This document shows positions 22,449 through 33,800 of a stretch of 64,000 nt of DNA, in pieces. The DNA is from Suillus spraguei (lineage: Eukaryota; Basidiomycota; Agaricomycetes; Boletales; Suillaceae): contig JABCPU010000145.1 in assembly GCA_016800925.1 (NCBI GenBank), positions 90,707 to 154,706 of the forward strand. The letters are read 5' to 3'. Every line of letters starts with the position of its first letter. The stretch's first letter is position 1. The position numbers and the translations under genes are program-made. Below the pieces are notes generated by a model. That model did not search any database. It had not been told where the DNA came from and was given only the letters and a program-made list of their open reading frames with translations.

Positions 22449-23524
22449 AGTAGGTGATTATAAAAAACAGTAGTACTAGTAGTATTTGATTGAGGATGAA
22501 TATGAAAAATGCGTAGTCGCATCTCTTTGCCTTACCAGTATTTGCCGGCTGACTTTGAAAAGTCACGTGATGTTCGAAACCAAATTTTCAAACTCGTTCT
22601 TTTTGCTTCTTCAGTTAGTACCATTGGGCGCTCGCTCATACCAGTTGCCAATACAAGCACTTTGCGTGGCTCCCCTCAGCGGGACACTGTTGTGTGCTTA
22701 GGCCCTGATCCATGACCATCCGCCATTAACTTGTGCATCTCGGTCCCTGAGCACCCAAGGGTGCCCTGGGAAAACTCATTTTTATTTTCATGTTTTAGTA
22801 CTTACTTAGGATTCAGGCAGGAGTAACGGACCCCACTCATCGCCATAGCGTTTTTCAAGTCGAATATCCTGTCCCAGCTGAGATTTCTGTCACAAGCTCC
22901 TCAACCTGCTACGTAACACCCTCCCTCTACTCGTCTTTGCCATTGCTCTTTCAGCCCATGTCATCCACCGCCTCCTGAATGGACCAGCATAAGTGCCTTG
23001 ACAATGTCGAGCAGCTTACGGCCTCACCGCATTCTCTTTACATGTCATCGGCATGCCAATGAAGGCAAGTCTAGCTTTTGGAGTGCGTTTCGGGATGGTG
23101 AGTCAGATTTCGATTTTGTCTTTGTACCTGTTGTGGATTTTTACTAATGCATACACTTCATTCCGGTACCTGTTATGTTTCCCTCTCTGTACTGTATTCT
23201 TGACAATCCAATATCAATTTCTAAATCAATGGTGTCGTAGTGTGACTTGTGATTCAGATATCAAAGATCAAGTCCACCTTCAGCATAGAAGCTGCCTCCA
23301 ATACTATCTCTACTGCAGCGTTTCCTCTCTTATGGTGAATCACCTTATGGCTGAGGTTATCTACCAGAGTTCCTGATCCTCTAGGGCTAGAACCGGCATA
23401 CTCAACAGCAGTAATCTGGCCGGCGCACTCAGCAGCGGCAGTCTGTGTCACCTATAAAGACTGTCAGGGATGTCTGGGTAAGTCATTATCCCCCATACAT
23501 TATCATACTCTTATTCTAATTACA
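22449..23524. promoter_or_regulatory. Divergent intergenic region of the Plavaka interval
   Basis: About 1.1 kb separates the head of the unrecognised minus-strand gene from the plus-strand transposase, so both promoters must lie here. I see no conserved motif beyond AT-rich patches. The short frames inside it look spurious. Confidence 0.4.
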
Positions 23525-26500
23525 ATGTCTGCAGACCAGCCAACATGCCTTGGCTGTGGGAGGCAATTTAAATCGACAAGACAGCTGTCGTCACATGCTG
23601 CGCAGTGCGAGCATAATAGGTCTATCAAGCTGACCAGCTCTGTCTATCAGAAGACAAAAAAGCACAAGTCAGATAAGCGCAGCAAGGCAAAACGTCCTCG
23701 GATCGAGGACTTGGATGAGATCATCCGCGATGGAATTGACCAGGTCTATGACGATATCCGGGCTGACCCACCTGACAATGATGTGCTGCCTCTGGCCGAT
23801 GTGCGTATTTCAGTCATAGCCTCTAGCACCATTCATAATTTAATGCTGCTGCAGGATAACGCAGTCCCAGGGCTGTCACAGATTCCAGATAATGAGATTC
23901 CTGCTGAATATGATGTAAGTGTTTTATTCTAGCCTCCTAACTTGTGATGATTATTAACATTAGTACGACTGCAGGTTACTCCAGTTCTCTCGCATCGCTC
24001 AGGGCGCACAATTCGGATGCCACGCCGCTATGTGGATTATCTTCCTGGCTCATCAACGCATCTTGCGCACATGCCACGAACCAATCACCAGCTGCGCAGC
24101 AAGCAATCTGCAGCCTCATGCTTGCAGCCAGGACCGCTTCCATCTGAGGTCAACAGCGCTGGCCATTGCCCACCTAGTCCTAGCCCTAGCGCTGTAGAAG
24201 CAATCCTGGTGCCATTTGAGACTGAGCCAGATGACACTGGCTTATATTGTATATACGCCACCCATCCCACATTCACTCCTGCAGATAGCACCACTCTTAA
24301 CATGGTGACAGATGCCCCTACCCTCGACAGTGGTCTACCAGCCCAGAAACAAAGCACACTTCTTGCTGGGCTTCCACCTGCAGATGTCGGGGTGGATGAA
24401 CTGTTCCATGCATTCACTAACCCAACGTGTGGGCTTATGATGGCATGGCAATATTCTGGGACGAATGCAAAGTCTTTTGCCAAGTTTGATCGCCTTGGCA
24501 CCTTTTTCGAAGACCCTCTCTTCCGCAGTGAAGATGCCATCGGAATAACCCATGCCCATGAGTCGAAGCTACTCAACAAGTACCTGGACGACAAAATGAA
24601 TCCTTTCCGGGAAGAACATGGTTGGCAGGAGTCGACAGCCAGGATCCATCTACCAAAGGAGAAGCAGAAATGGGCATCGGAGGAGGATGCTCCTGAGCTG
24701 CAGATACCTGGAGTATATCACCGCTCACTTGTTGACATTATCACAGCTGTTTTCGAGGATGACGTCTCCCAAACATTCAACATGACACCTTTCAGTCAAC
24801 ACTGGAAGGTCTCTGAGGAAAAGACAATCCAGGTCTTTTCAGAAGCTCACAGCTCCCCTGTAATGCTTGATGCATACATGGAGGTCAACGCTTTGCCACG
24901 CAAACCTGACGACGATCTTGAGTGTGTCGTTGCTTCCCTCATGTTCTGGTCTGACTCAACGCACCTCACCAATTTCGGGGATGCTTCAATGTGGCCATTC
25001 TACTTATTTTTCGGAAATCAGTCAAAATATACTCACAGGAAACCAACAGCCAGCGCATGTCATCACGTTGCTTATATACCAAACGTGAGTCTCATCTCAT
25101 TATTTAATGCTGAACATTGGAACTGAAGCCCAAGATAACTCCCTGATGATTTCCAAGAACAGTATATGGGGTTGTTCGGAGAACCCTCGACGGACGAGAC
25201 GTACACCTACTGCAAGCGTGAACTGATTCATGCTATCTGGAGACTCCTTCTCGACGACAAATTCATGGATGCGTATGAACACGGTATCATCATCAAGTGT
25301 TCAGACGGCATCACACGTAGAGTATTCCCTTGATTTTTTACATACTCAGCCGACTATCCAGAAAAGTATGTACTGTGTGTTACTTAATATTCTTGTTGAT
25401 TCTGATGGTATTATCTCTAGAGTTCTACTTGCAAGTATTAAATTCCTAGGCCAATGCCCCTGCCCTCGCTGTCTTGTCAAGAAGGTTGACATTCCAAAGA
25501 TGGAGACGAAGCTTGATTTGAGACGACGAGACAGGTTGCAACGTGTCAATGATAATTCATGACGCCACAACATTGCAAAGGCGCAGTCACTCATGTTTGA
25601 GAAGGGTGCTCCAGTTTCTGGGACTTGGGTGAATGGCCTGTTGAATGACGAATCTTTGGTGCCTACGTGAGTAAGTACATTGATCTATTGATACACCTGG
25701 CCCTAATCACATTCTAGAATGCATTTTCAGAGAAGCTCTCCCAATTCGCATTCAATTTGTTTGCCTTGTTTGTTGTGGATCTGTTGCACAAGTTCGAAAT
25801 TGGGGTTTGGAAAGCCATCTTTACTCACCTTATGCGGATACTGCATGCAGCAGCTGGTGATTCGGTTCAGCAGCTTAATCGACAGTAAGTAATGGTATAG
25901 TGATTTATTTCAACTAACTGATACTCTGCCAGCTATCGGAGGGTTCCGACTTTCGGACGTGGCACCATTCGGCGTTTCAACAAAAATGCATCAGCCATGA
26001 AGCGACTCACTGTGAGAGACTTTGAAGATTTACTGCAGGTCCATTCTTACCAAATTTTTATAAACTGACTTATAATAGTATTGCAGTGCGCCCTTCCTGT
26101 CTTTGAGGGCCTTCTCCCCGATGAACATGGCCAGAATGCTATAGTCCTTGACCTGCTCTTTGACCTTGCTGCATGGCAAGGCTATGCAAAGCTCTGTCTG
26201 CACACTGACGATACTCTGGCTTTCTTTGACACTGCGACTGTGGTTCTGGGCGAGTCCGTTCGAAAATTTTCGAAAACTATATGCCTGTACTACCATACTA
26301 CTGAACTCCCTCACGAGTATGCTGCCCGTGGACAACGAGCTGCTGCATTGGCCAGTCAGCAGACTGTTAAGGAAGGGAAGAAAAGGGCTACAGACTCGGA
26401 GACAACTCAGGCTGGACCAAAGCTCAAGAGGCTCAACCTCGAAACATATAAATATCATGCACTTGGGGACTATCCCAACACAATATGGCGCATGGGAACA

Positions 26501-26606
26501 ACTGACAATTTTTCTACACAGATGGTAGTATACTATTTTTTTAGAGAAGCATTGCATGCACACTAATACACACTCCTAGGGTGAATTGGAACATTGAACT
26601 CTCAAA

Positions 26607-28245
26607 TGTTGGTACCCAATGTCTTCTTAGATAGATGATCTATAGATAAAGACCTATAAAACCAAATATCTCCACGGTCAGTGATTCAGACAAATACCAA
26701 TGACTGATAATGTGGTTGTATGTGGGTGGCTGTTTATGTTCCTCAGGCTATGGTCAGCAAATGAGTCACTTCTGTGAGAATCAGCAAACTCTTGGACAAT
26801 GACAAAAATTCTTGAAAAACTTCAAAGAACAAAAACACAGAAGTCAAACAAGATTCTCGAAACAACTAAACTTTAAAGAAAAACACAGAAGTAACTGGCC
26901 AAATCACTCTCTCCAATGGAATGCAGGTGTTTTGCAACAACTGTGCTTCTGCAATTTGTGGGAAGTTACAACAATCAACTTCTCAGGCAAGCAGGTAGGA
27001 TCCCTGGTCAAGACTAGTCACTACTTCAGAGATCTTCTAGCTTACTATTGAACCTGCTGCCAAGGAACTCACTATGAGTATTAAGCAGATAACAGGAATG
27101 GACGTCCTTGGATTTCAATACCAAGTCCCCTTTCAATAACTAGAGTCTATCAGTCAGTGAAGACCTTAACTCAGTATCGCTACTCAGATGTGCAAGATAG
27201 AGTGTTGCTATCAACTTCTGAAGTCTCTCCCACTAAGCTACTCTGGCCTTAGATGGACTAAAGAGACAACACAAATATCAGAAACACAAGGACACTTAGC
27301 ACCAACAAACTTTGGAAGAGAGAGAGAGACCAGTAATCAAAGAAAAAGAAGAAAAGAGAAAGATTCACAAGAAACAGAAGCAAGGAAACAGACAACAGAG
27401 AAAGAAAAACAGAGAGAAAGATGATGAAAGAAACTAGAATGAATTTGTCAAAGAAAAAAAAATTTGTTGTCTTGCTGATTGTCAGACACAGTGAGCTCAG
27501 GGTCTTGCTAGTTGTTGAGCACAGTGAGCTCAAGGTAGTGCTGTCTCACAGAGTAGACTTCCAATCTTACTGTTGTTGACAATGTACTTGACAGTGTACT
27601 GATAGTGCTGGTCACACTTCACTCTCAGTTATATTTCTGAGGGGGAGAAAATCTCTGGTTTATTGACAAAAAGGTGGGTATTATATAGACAAAATGAATG
27701 GCTATGCTACTGTTTTCCCACATTTTGTAGGGGTGCTGACCTACCCTATTTATTGAATATTGTCATAGTTGATTTGTAATATGCTCAAGGGTGTGAGAAA
27801 AAGTCATGTGGGACGTCAATGGCTATACATAAATTTGAGATCAGGTGACTATTAGTGGCTATCCTAGGAGGAATATCAATTATGTAATATTTGAAGCATA
27901 GATTTGCACTTTTTTGTAGATGCATAGAGGTGATGCGAGTGAATCATAATGTGTTTCATGAGTTTTTCTGCAGGGTAACTCTATGTAATTATTTTGCTGG
28001 GGTCACCTGACATTTGTGGGAATCTCATGAAGTAGTTTCTGTAGCTAAACATACATAAATACTCCCATGAAAAATGAATTAGAAATAATAAGCAAACTTT
28101 TACGAGCAACAAGAAACTTTTGATTCTGCATCATGGATTGATTTCTGAATAGAGGAACACTAAGCTATTATAGTCCTGGTACTATTTGTCAGCTGCAGTA
28201 GTGTTTAGTCAGCCATGCACCAGACCAGTTTGGTGCGTGTCACCG
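26607..28245 (-). mobile_element. AT-rich insertion of about 1.6 kb inside the transposase gene (LTR-like?)
   Basis: Transposase coding homology stops at GGTGAATTGGAACAT (about 26594) and resumes at AGAACTCCGAAA (28246). The left edge carries TGAACTCTCAAA (26595-26606), which matches the right edge at 10 of 12 positions, like a target-site duplication that has since mutated. The inserted DNA is AT-rich, has no coding homology and contains a GA-rich tract near 27315-27425. Read on the minus strand it has a TATATAATA motif followed about 30 bp later by AATAAA, as in a solo LTR. I found no clean TG...CA ends, so the element class is a guess. Confidence 0.45.
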
Positions 28246-29256
28246 AGAACTCCGAAAAACAAGAAAACGACATCCAAAAACATGGCTCGTCAAGAGGCAT
28301 GCAACCGACTTATGAAGAAGATATTGAAACGACGTGAACTTCTTGCAGGGGCAGCCAGCCAGTCCAGAAAGAAACGTCAATGCACTTTGCCATCTGACCA
28401 CTACCATATTTCAAAATACCCAAAGGCATCCTCTGATCTCACTGCGTGGTTGAGCGAACTTGACTCTGATGATCCAGCAAAGAAGGTATGTGGTATCTTT
28501 ATGCTAGTGCTAACTCTAATCTGCTGTGCTTTAGAATTTTATCCTGCAACTGAAAGACCACCTTCTAGCCCGCCTCCGAGGGATTGAATACTTGGGTGAC
28601 GAGCACGACTTTACTGATGAAGATCGGGATCTGGTTATATTTGCTAACAACCAAATCCATGAACATGGTGTGTTGCAGGTCAATTACACCACATACGACC
28701 TTCGAAGGGAACAAGACACCATCAACCCTCGGACTCGTGCCGACATCATGGTACTCTTGCATGAAAATGACGACGAACGCCACCCATACTGGTATGCACG
28801 GGTCATCTGAATTTTGCACTTAGATGTTTGGTATTACGGCGACAAAAACACCTCTACATCGAAACCGCTGCGCATGGATGTACTTTTTGTACGCTGGTTT
28901 GCGCGTGATGTTACATTCAAGGGCGGCTGGTCTGCTAAGCGCTTGCACCGGCTTGGATTCTTCACAGGCGACAATCCTGGATGTTTCGGATTTCTAGATC
29001 CTGATAATGTAATTCGCGGGGTCCATCTCATTCCCGCATTCGCACGTGAACGCACAGATCACTCACTATATGGAACCCTCATTTGTCCGTCGCAAGGAGG
29101 ATGGTGACACAGACTGGCGGTTTCATTATGTCAATATGTATGTCCTACTTTGCTTCTAAATTATTGACAGTTCTGACTACTGTACTAGATTTGTAGACAG
29201 AGATATGTTTATGTGCTTTCGCGGTGGAGGCGTTGGTCATAAGGTCACATGGGAGT

Positions 29257-29660
29257 GGGACACGAGGAAGACAGCGAGGAAGATGGTGAGGAAGACAGCG
29301 AGGAAGATGGTGAGGAAGACGGCGAGGAAGACGGTGAGGAAGACGGCGAGGAAGACGGTGAGGAAGACGGCAAGGAAGACGGTGAGGAAGACGGCGAGGA
29401 AGACGGTGAGGAAGACAGCGAGGAAGATGGTGAGGAAGACAGCGAGGAAGATGGTGAGGAAGACGGCGAGGAAGACAGTGAGGAAGACAGTGAGGAAGAC
29501 GGTGAGGAAGACAGTGAGGAAGACAGCGAGGAAGACAGTGAGGAAGACAGCGAGGAAGACAGTGAGGAAGATGGCAAGGAAGACAGTGAGGAAGACGGCG
29601 AGGAAGACAGTGAGGAAGAGGAAGACAGTGAGGAAGACAGCGAGGAAGAGGAGGGTGAAT
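29257..29660 (+). repeat. 12-bp GA-rich minisatellite encoding (E-E-D-S/G)n
   Basis: About 31 units of GAGGAAGACRGY-type sequence occur in tandem. In the transposase C-terminal frame they encode an acidic EEDS/EEDG run, leading into the family's usual acidic tail. The array has no stops in the other plus-strand frame (Lys/Arg-rich KTARKMVR) nor in at least two minus-strand frames, so the long frames there are artefacts of the repeat. Confidence 0.9.
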
Positions 29661-29868
29661 TAGATGAAGGTGAAGACAAGGAAGACGAGGAAGACCCAGA
29701 CGATAGAGTAGAGGCTGATTCAGATGAGGAACTTGACAATGATGTACTTGCACGGGAGGGTTATGGTGCACTATAATTATATTACTTAATGATATACTAC
29801 ACATGGGATAGATAATGTCATAGCAGACCGAGACAAACATTAGCTACTCGCTGTCAGGTTGACATATA

Positions 29869-29882
29869 GTTTAGCATGACAT
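29869..29882 (-). repeat. Right arm of the 14-bp inverted repeat
   Basis: GTTTAGCATGACAT here is the exact reverse complement of 18614-18627. It lies about 90 bp beyond the transposase stop and about 110 bp before the ferric-reductase fragment begins. This is consistent with the right end of the Plavaka element abutting the segmental duplication. Confidence 0.45.
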
Positions 29883-29999
29883 TGTATGCACGATTGCTTA
29901 TGACCATGATGTGGCACGTCTGAGAAGCGTTGTGGCGCAGCCGCAACCCAAATCAGGTAATTTCTGATTTGTGGACTTTTGGTGATGCGCCGGGATATT

Positions 30000-30580
30000 C
30001 CGGACCTCTTGACCGGCATACTTTACTGCAGGTCCTGCACATTCCCTATGATACCTTCTAGATCTTCCTCAACAATAACGGGTATGCGCATTCGTCTGAT
30101 TTTTGTTGTGTACACATAACATGCAAGGGGAAAAGCTCTTGCACACACGTGGTGTCCATTTGGTCAGTTCGTAGGCTAGTGCGTACATTTATAACCATCT
30201 GCAGCTAGATCGTCTATGTATATGTATGTCCAAGTCTATTGAACGAATTGAACTTCAAGCGCTTACACTCCTGTCCAGCTTGCTCCGCCTTCTGTTTGAC
30301 AGTCTCTGTCCGCATCCAAGTTATTACAGCTTCTTCATCTACAACGCAATCTTACTCACAGGGATTCCAGCATTTCACAACAGGGAAGAAGAGCATTCCC
30401 AAACACAGAGAAATTCCTTATCATTGTCATGGTTATTCTTGTCTTTCCGTGGCGTCAGGTTAACATGGAAACTGGAAGACCAAATCTAGATGCACTGCTC
30501 AGAGGAGGTCAATGTGATTTCGGGGAGGACGCTCGCCGGCCTCCAAGAACGTGCAACTTATGAAGAAATTCCAAAGGGAC
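30000..30580 (+). pseudogene. Broken 3' fragment of the ferric reductase
   Basis: This stretch is nucleotide-similar to 3060-3660 of the intact ferric reductase. Shared blocks include GGGAAAAGCTCTTGCACAC, CAGCTTGCTCC...TTTGACAGTCTCT, AGAGGAATTCCTTATCAT-like sequence and ATGGAAACTGG. Exons are fused and shifted, splice sites are lost, and everything 5' of the NADP-binding region is missing. It bears the same orientation and position relative to helicase copy C as the intact gene does to copy A. Confidence 0.8.
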
Positions 30581-30829
30581 TTCATGGACAGGTAAGATCA
30601 AATACCCAGTAGGTAGAGTGTCCGTGATAATCATAATCTAAGTGAAAATACTGAAACCAAGAAACTTCCGGCACATTCTATGTCGGTTGTGCATTCGGTT
30701 TTAGACCTTCGGTGTCGACGTGATCAGTTCTTCGGTCCTCAATCAAGGTAACTATCAAAGTACATGCCGTTGAACTTAAAAACGCACTCATCTAAAGAAA
30801 ATGCTACTGTACGCAGAATCGATGCAGAA

Positions 30830-33800
30830 CTAGCGCAGCTGGGAGTCCTGAATATAATGACTGCCCCCCGCACAGCGATAACCTGATGGTTGTTTAATCC
30901 ATGGGTAGCCTTGCATGCAGACGCCGAGGTTTCTCAACTTTTGTTGTATCCTCTCTTCTTCACGTTTCTTCTTCTCTTGCTCCCGACGCATCCGAGAGAG
31001 AGCAGCAGCAACTCTCTCTCTTTCTGCCTTTGCCTGCGCCTCTCGAATTCGAGCTGCCTCCTGCTGGCGCCTGAGTTCTTCTTGCTCAGCTTGGTCTCGT
31101 GCCTTCTGCTGAGCAAGGGCCCGAGCTGCAGCCTCCGCAGCTTGTTGTCTTCGAGCCGCTCTACTCAATTCAGCGTCACGCCTCTTTATCTCCTCGATTG
31201 CTTTCCTTTTTGCCTCCTGCGCTGCCGCCTTATCCGCCTCTAACTGTCTCCAGATAACATCAGCAATTCCTGGGTCACGTTGAACATCATTGGTATACTG
31301 GGGCTGCAGGTTGCCTTGAGCTGGTAACTGCGTTTTTTTCCCTTTCTGATCTGGAGTTGGTGGGAGGCTGCCTTCCGAAAGAATAGGAGAAGCGATTCTG
31401 GAACCTGAAACAGGGAAGGGAGGCAGACTGTTTGAGCTGGACGACGCAGGCGACGCCTGTTGACCTCTTGGCTTCCTTGTACGACGAGCAGTCGTCGATG
31501 GAGTGATTCTTGCAGTAGACGAGGGAGTTGATGACGGGGGTGGTGGAACTTTCGGACGCGGTAGGTTAGATGATACGCTGGGAGGCGAAGGCGGCTTATT
31601 AGGTGGTTGGGCTCCACCCGGTGTGGAGGATGGTCCTGATTGCGGAGGAGGCTTTGGCGGCGACTGGTTGGATGAAGAGTTCTTTTGGGAAGGTGGTTTA
31701 GGTGGTTGAGATCCATTGGTTGCGGAAGAAGATCCTGATTGAGAAGGGGGTGGAGGAGGGGCGGAATTGCTGGATGATGCCATCGGTAGTTTGCTTGACG
31801 GGGATGAAGTGACTATACGTGGAATATTGAGTCGCTGCCGCTGCTGATTGAGTAGGTCCTGCATGATAGATATCGCATCGTCTGCATTGAGCAATGGGGT
31901 GCTCCCAGGAGCATTTGCCACAGTACTGAATGCGTGATGGATGAGTCTCTGGGCAATGGTCTTGACGTCTCGGGCGTTCCCCCAGTTCGACAGACGTGAC
32001 ATCCGATCGATGATAACCTCCATCTCAGAGTAAGCAGAAGAAGCGGTGTCAGCCAGCTCAGACAAGACAATCTGTGTCTTCTGCAATTCTTTGTCGAGCA
32101 CTTGAAGACACTTGGCCGCCGTCATATTGGTCAGGATGATTTCTTCAGAGAAACGGCTAGCGAGACCAGGATTGACGCTCAAAAGAGCATTCATCTCTTT
32201 CTCGTAGCCTGCCATAATGATGACCATCTTGTTCATGAACTTCTCGTTGGTCATGAGGCCGACAACCTCATCAATGGCTTCTTGCGCAAAATGCCCGTTA
32301 CTAAGCCGGTACGCTTCGTCCACGAAAAGCACTTTGCCTAAGGCCTTCTCGAAAAGTTTCTTCGTCTTTGGGCCGGTCTGACCCACATATTGTCCTACGA
32401 GGTCGGAGGCGGAACACTCGATAAGGTCAGATGAAGAAAGAAATCCCATGTCATAATACACTTGACCGAACTTCCTCGCAATTGTCGTTTTTCCAGTACC
32501 TATTAATAAGTAAATCATCAATACTCTGTTCTAGACGAGAAATTGTTACTTACCTGGGGGTCCTTTGAAAATGAAACTCGTTGGAATTTGTTTGCGCATA
32601 TCCACACCAGTAGCCTTCATCGCGCGAGCAATTTTCTGATAGTCGCCCAGCTTTGTTACGATGTCGTCACAACCAACAAGATCCTCGAAGAGTTTCGTCA
32701 AATTAGCTGCAGCATTGCGATCGCGATCCCAATCAGGATCAAAATCCTCAGGCTCGAAGATTACATCAGAACGTTGATCAGGAGGGACTGATGCTTGACG
32801 CTTCTGATAGCGGGATTTTGCCAGACCAAGCATGTTCTCCACCTCACCAGCGTTGCCAAAGTTTGGACGGTTCTTGGCTCTGTTCAGAAGATCACTAGCA
32901 ACCTGTTTCGCCGAATCAGTGGCCCCAAGGTCCTGGTCTTTCAACTTGAAGTCCAAGATATCCCGAAGTTGGGGCTCGGTGAAATCCTCGAAAGTGAATG
33001 CGTTTTCAATGGCAAACCTGCGAGCGAGCCCAGGGTTCACGTTCTGAGCAGACAGATCAGATTTTACACTCGGTAATTCAAGTAAACATTTGAGCGTACC
33101 TGGAACATCTCTTCCATCTGTTCTTTGTATCCTAATAACAAAACACAGCGATCTTCTCCAGGTACACTTTGAATCTCTGCGACTAAGGTGTCGATTACGG
33201 TCGTTTTGAATTGGTCTTGGGATCCAGAGGACTTGCTGTACAGCATGTAAGCCTGTCAGACAAGGTCAATATTATCACCGGTCAGTATCTGAGATCGCAT
33301 ACCTCGTCTATAACCAAAACTTTACCAACAGTACTATCCAAGATAGCTTTGGTGTTCTTCTCGGAATGGCCAAGGTACGCGCCCACAAAATCAGATGGAT
33401 TCTTGACAACGACTGATACAATGTTGTTAGCCAGCGTGCAGCCGACAACACAAGAATGGACTGTCACCTTCAGCGTTGCTCAAGAGCCCTAGTTCTGCGA
33501 GTATTTGTCCGTAGAGCTTCGCAACTGTTGTTTTACCGGTTCCCGGTGAGCCAAGAAAGACGCGGTTCAAAGACATCGCAAGAGGCTCTTTCTCTTGAAG
33601 CTCTCGGTGATAGTTCGTGTCGACGATATCAAAGAAATTACGGACAGAGTCTTTCACAGAATCAAGACCTATCATTTTCTGTAGCTTCTCCCAAGGAACG
33701 CACTGCGGAAGGACCTGGGATGGGTCAGGGCCGATGAAGTCCTCCTTGGTGATCAGAAAATCATCAGCAATCCACCCCTGTTGGCGTTCCTTCTTAAGTC

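Larger units (their letters stand above)
23525..29776 (+). pseudogene. Decayed Plavaka (CACTA-like) transposase
   Basis: This is a Plavaka-type transposase, the basidiomycete branch of the CACTA/CMC cut-and-paste DNA transposons. The N terminus has a zinc-finger-like CLGCGRQFKSTRQLSSH. The RNase H-like core shows SDSTHLTNFGDASMWP and FFGNQSKYTHRKPT, followed by CPCPRCLVKK, VVDLLHKFEIGVWKAIF, HLMRILHAAAGD and VPTFGRGTIRRF. The C-terminal part shows YTTYDLRREQDTINPRT, PYWYARVI, KRLHRLGFF, GVHLIPAFA and VDRDMFMCFRGGGVGH, then an acidic tail ending EGYGAL. Exons are separated by short introns. Lesions: TGA at 25560-25562 where the family has Arg; TGA at 26595-26597, next to an insertion of about 1.6 kb that separates GELEH from RTPKNKK; TGA at 28808-28810; and a frame change where the acidic minisatellite begins. 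The element can hardly be autonomous now. Confidence 0.8.

Noticed and set aside
23053..23376. 107-residue hydrophobic frame between the two divergent genes of the Plavaka interval
   Set aside because: No known family, no neighbouring exons, and it lies in AT-rich promoter DNA.
27258..27533. Minus-strand frame rich in Phe/Ser/Leu inside the transposase insertion
   Set aside because: It is the complement of a GA-rich tract and has no protein-like pattern beyond that.
29205..29840. Long open frames on both strands (Lys/Arg-rich, Ser-rich and Pro/Leu-rich) over the GA repeat
   Set aside because: They are by-products of a 12-bp repeat without stops. Only the acidic frame continues into the transposase C terminus.
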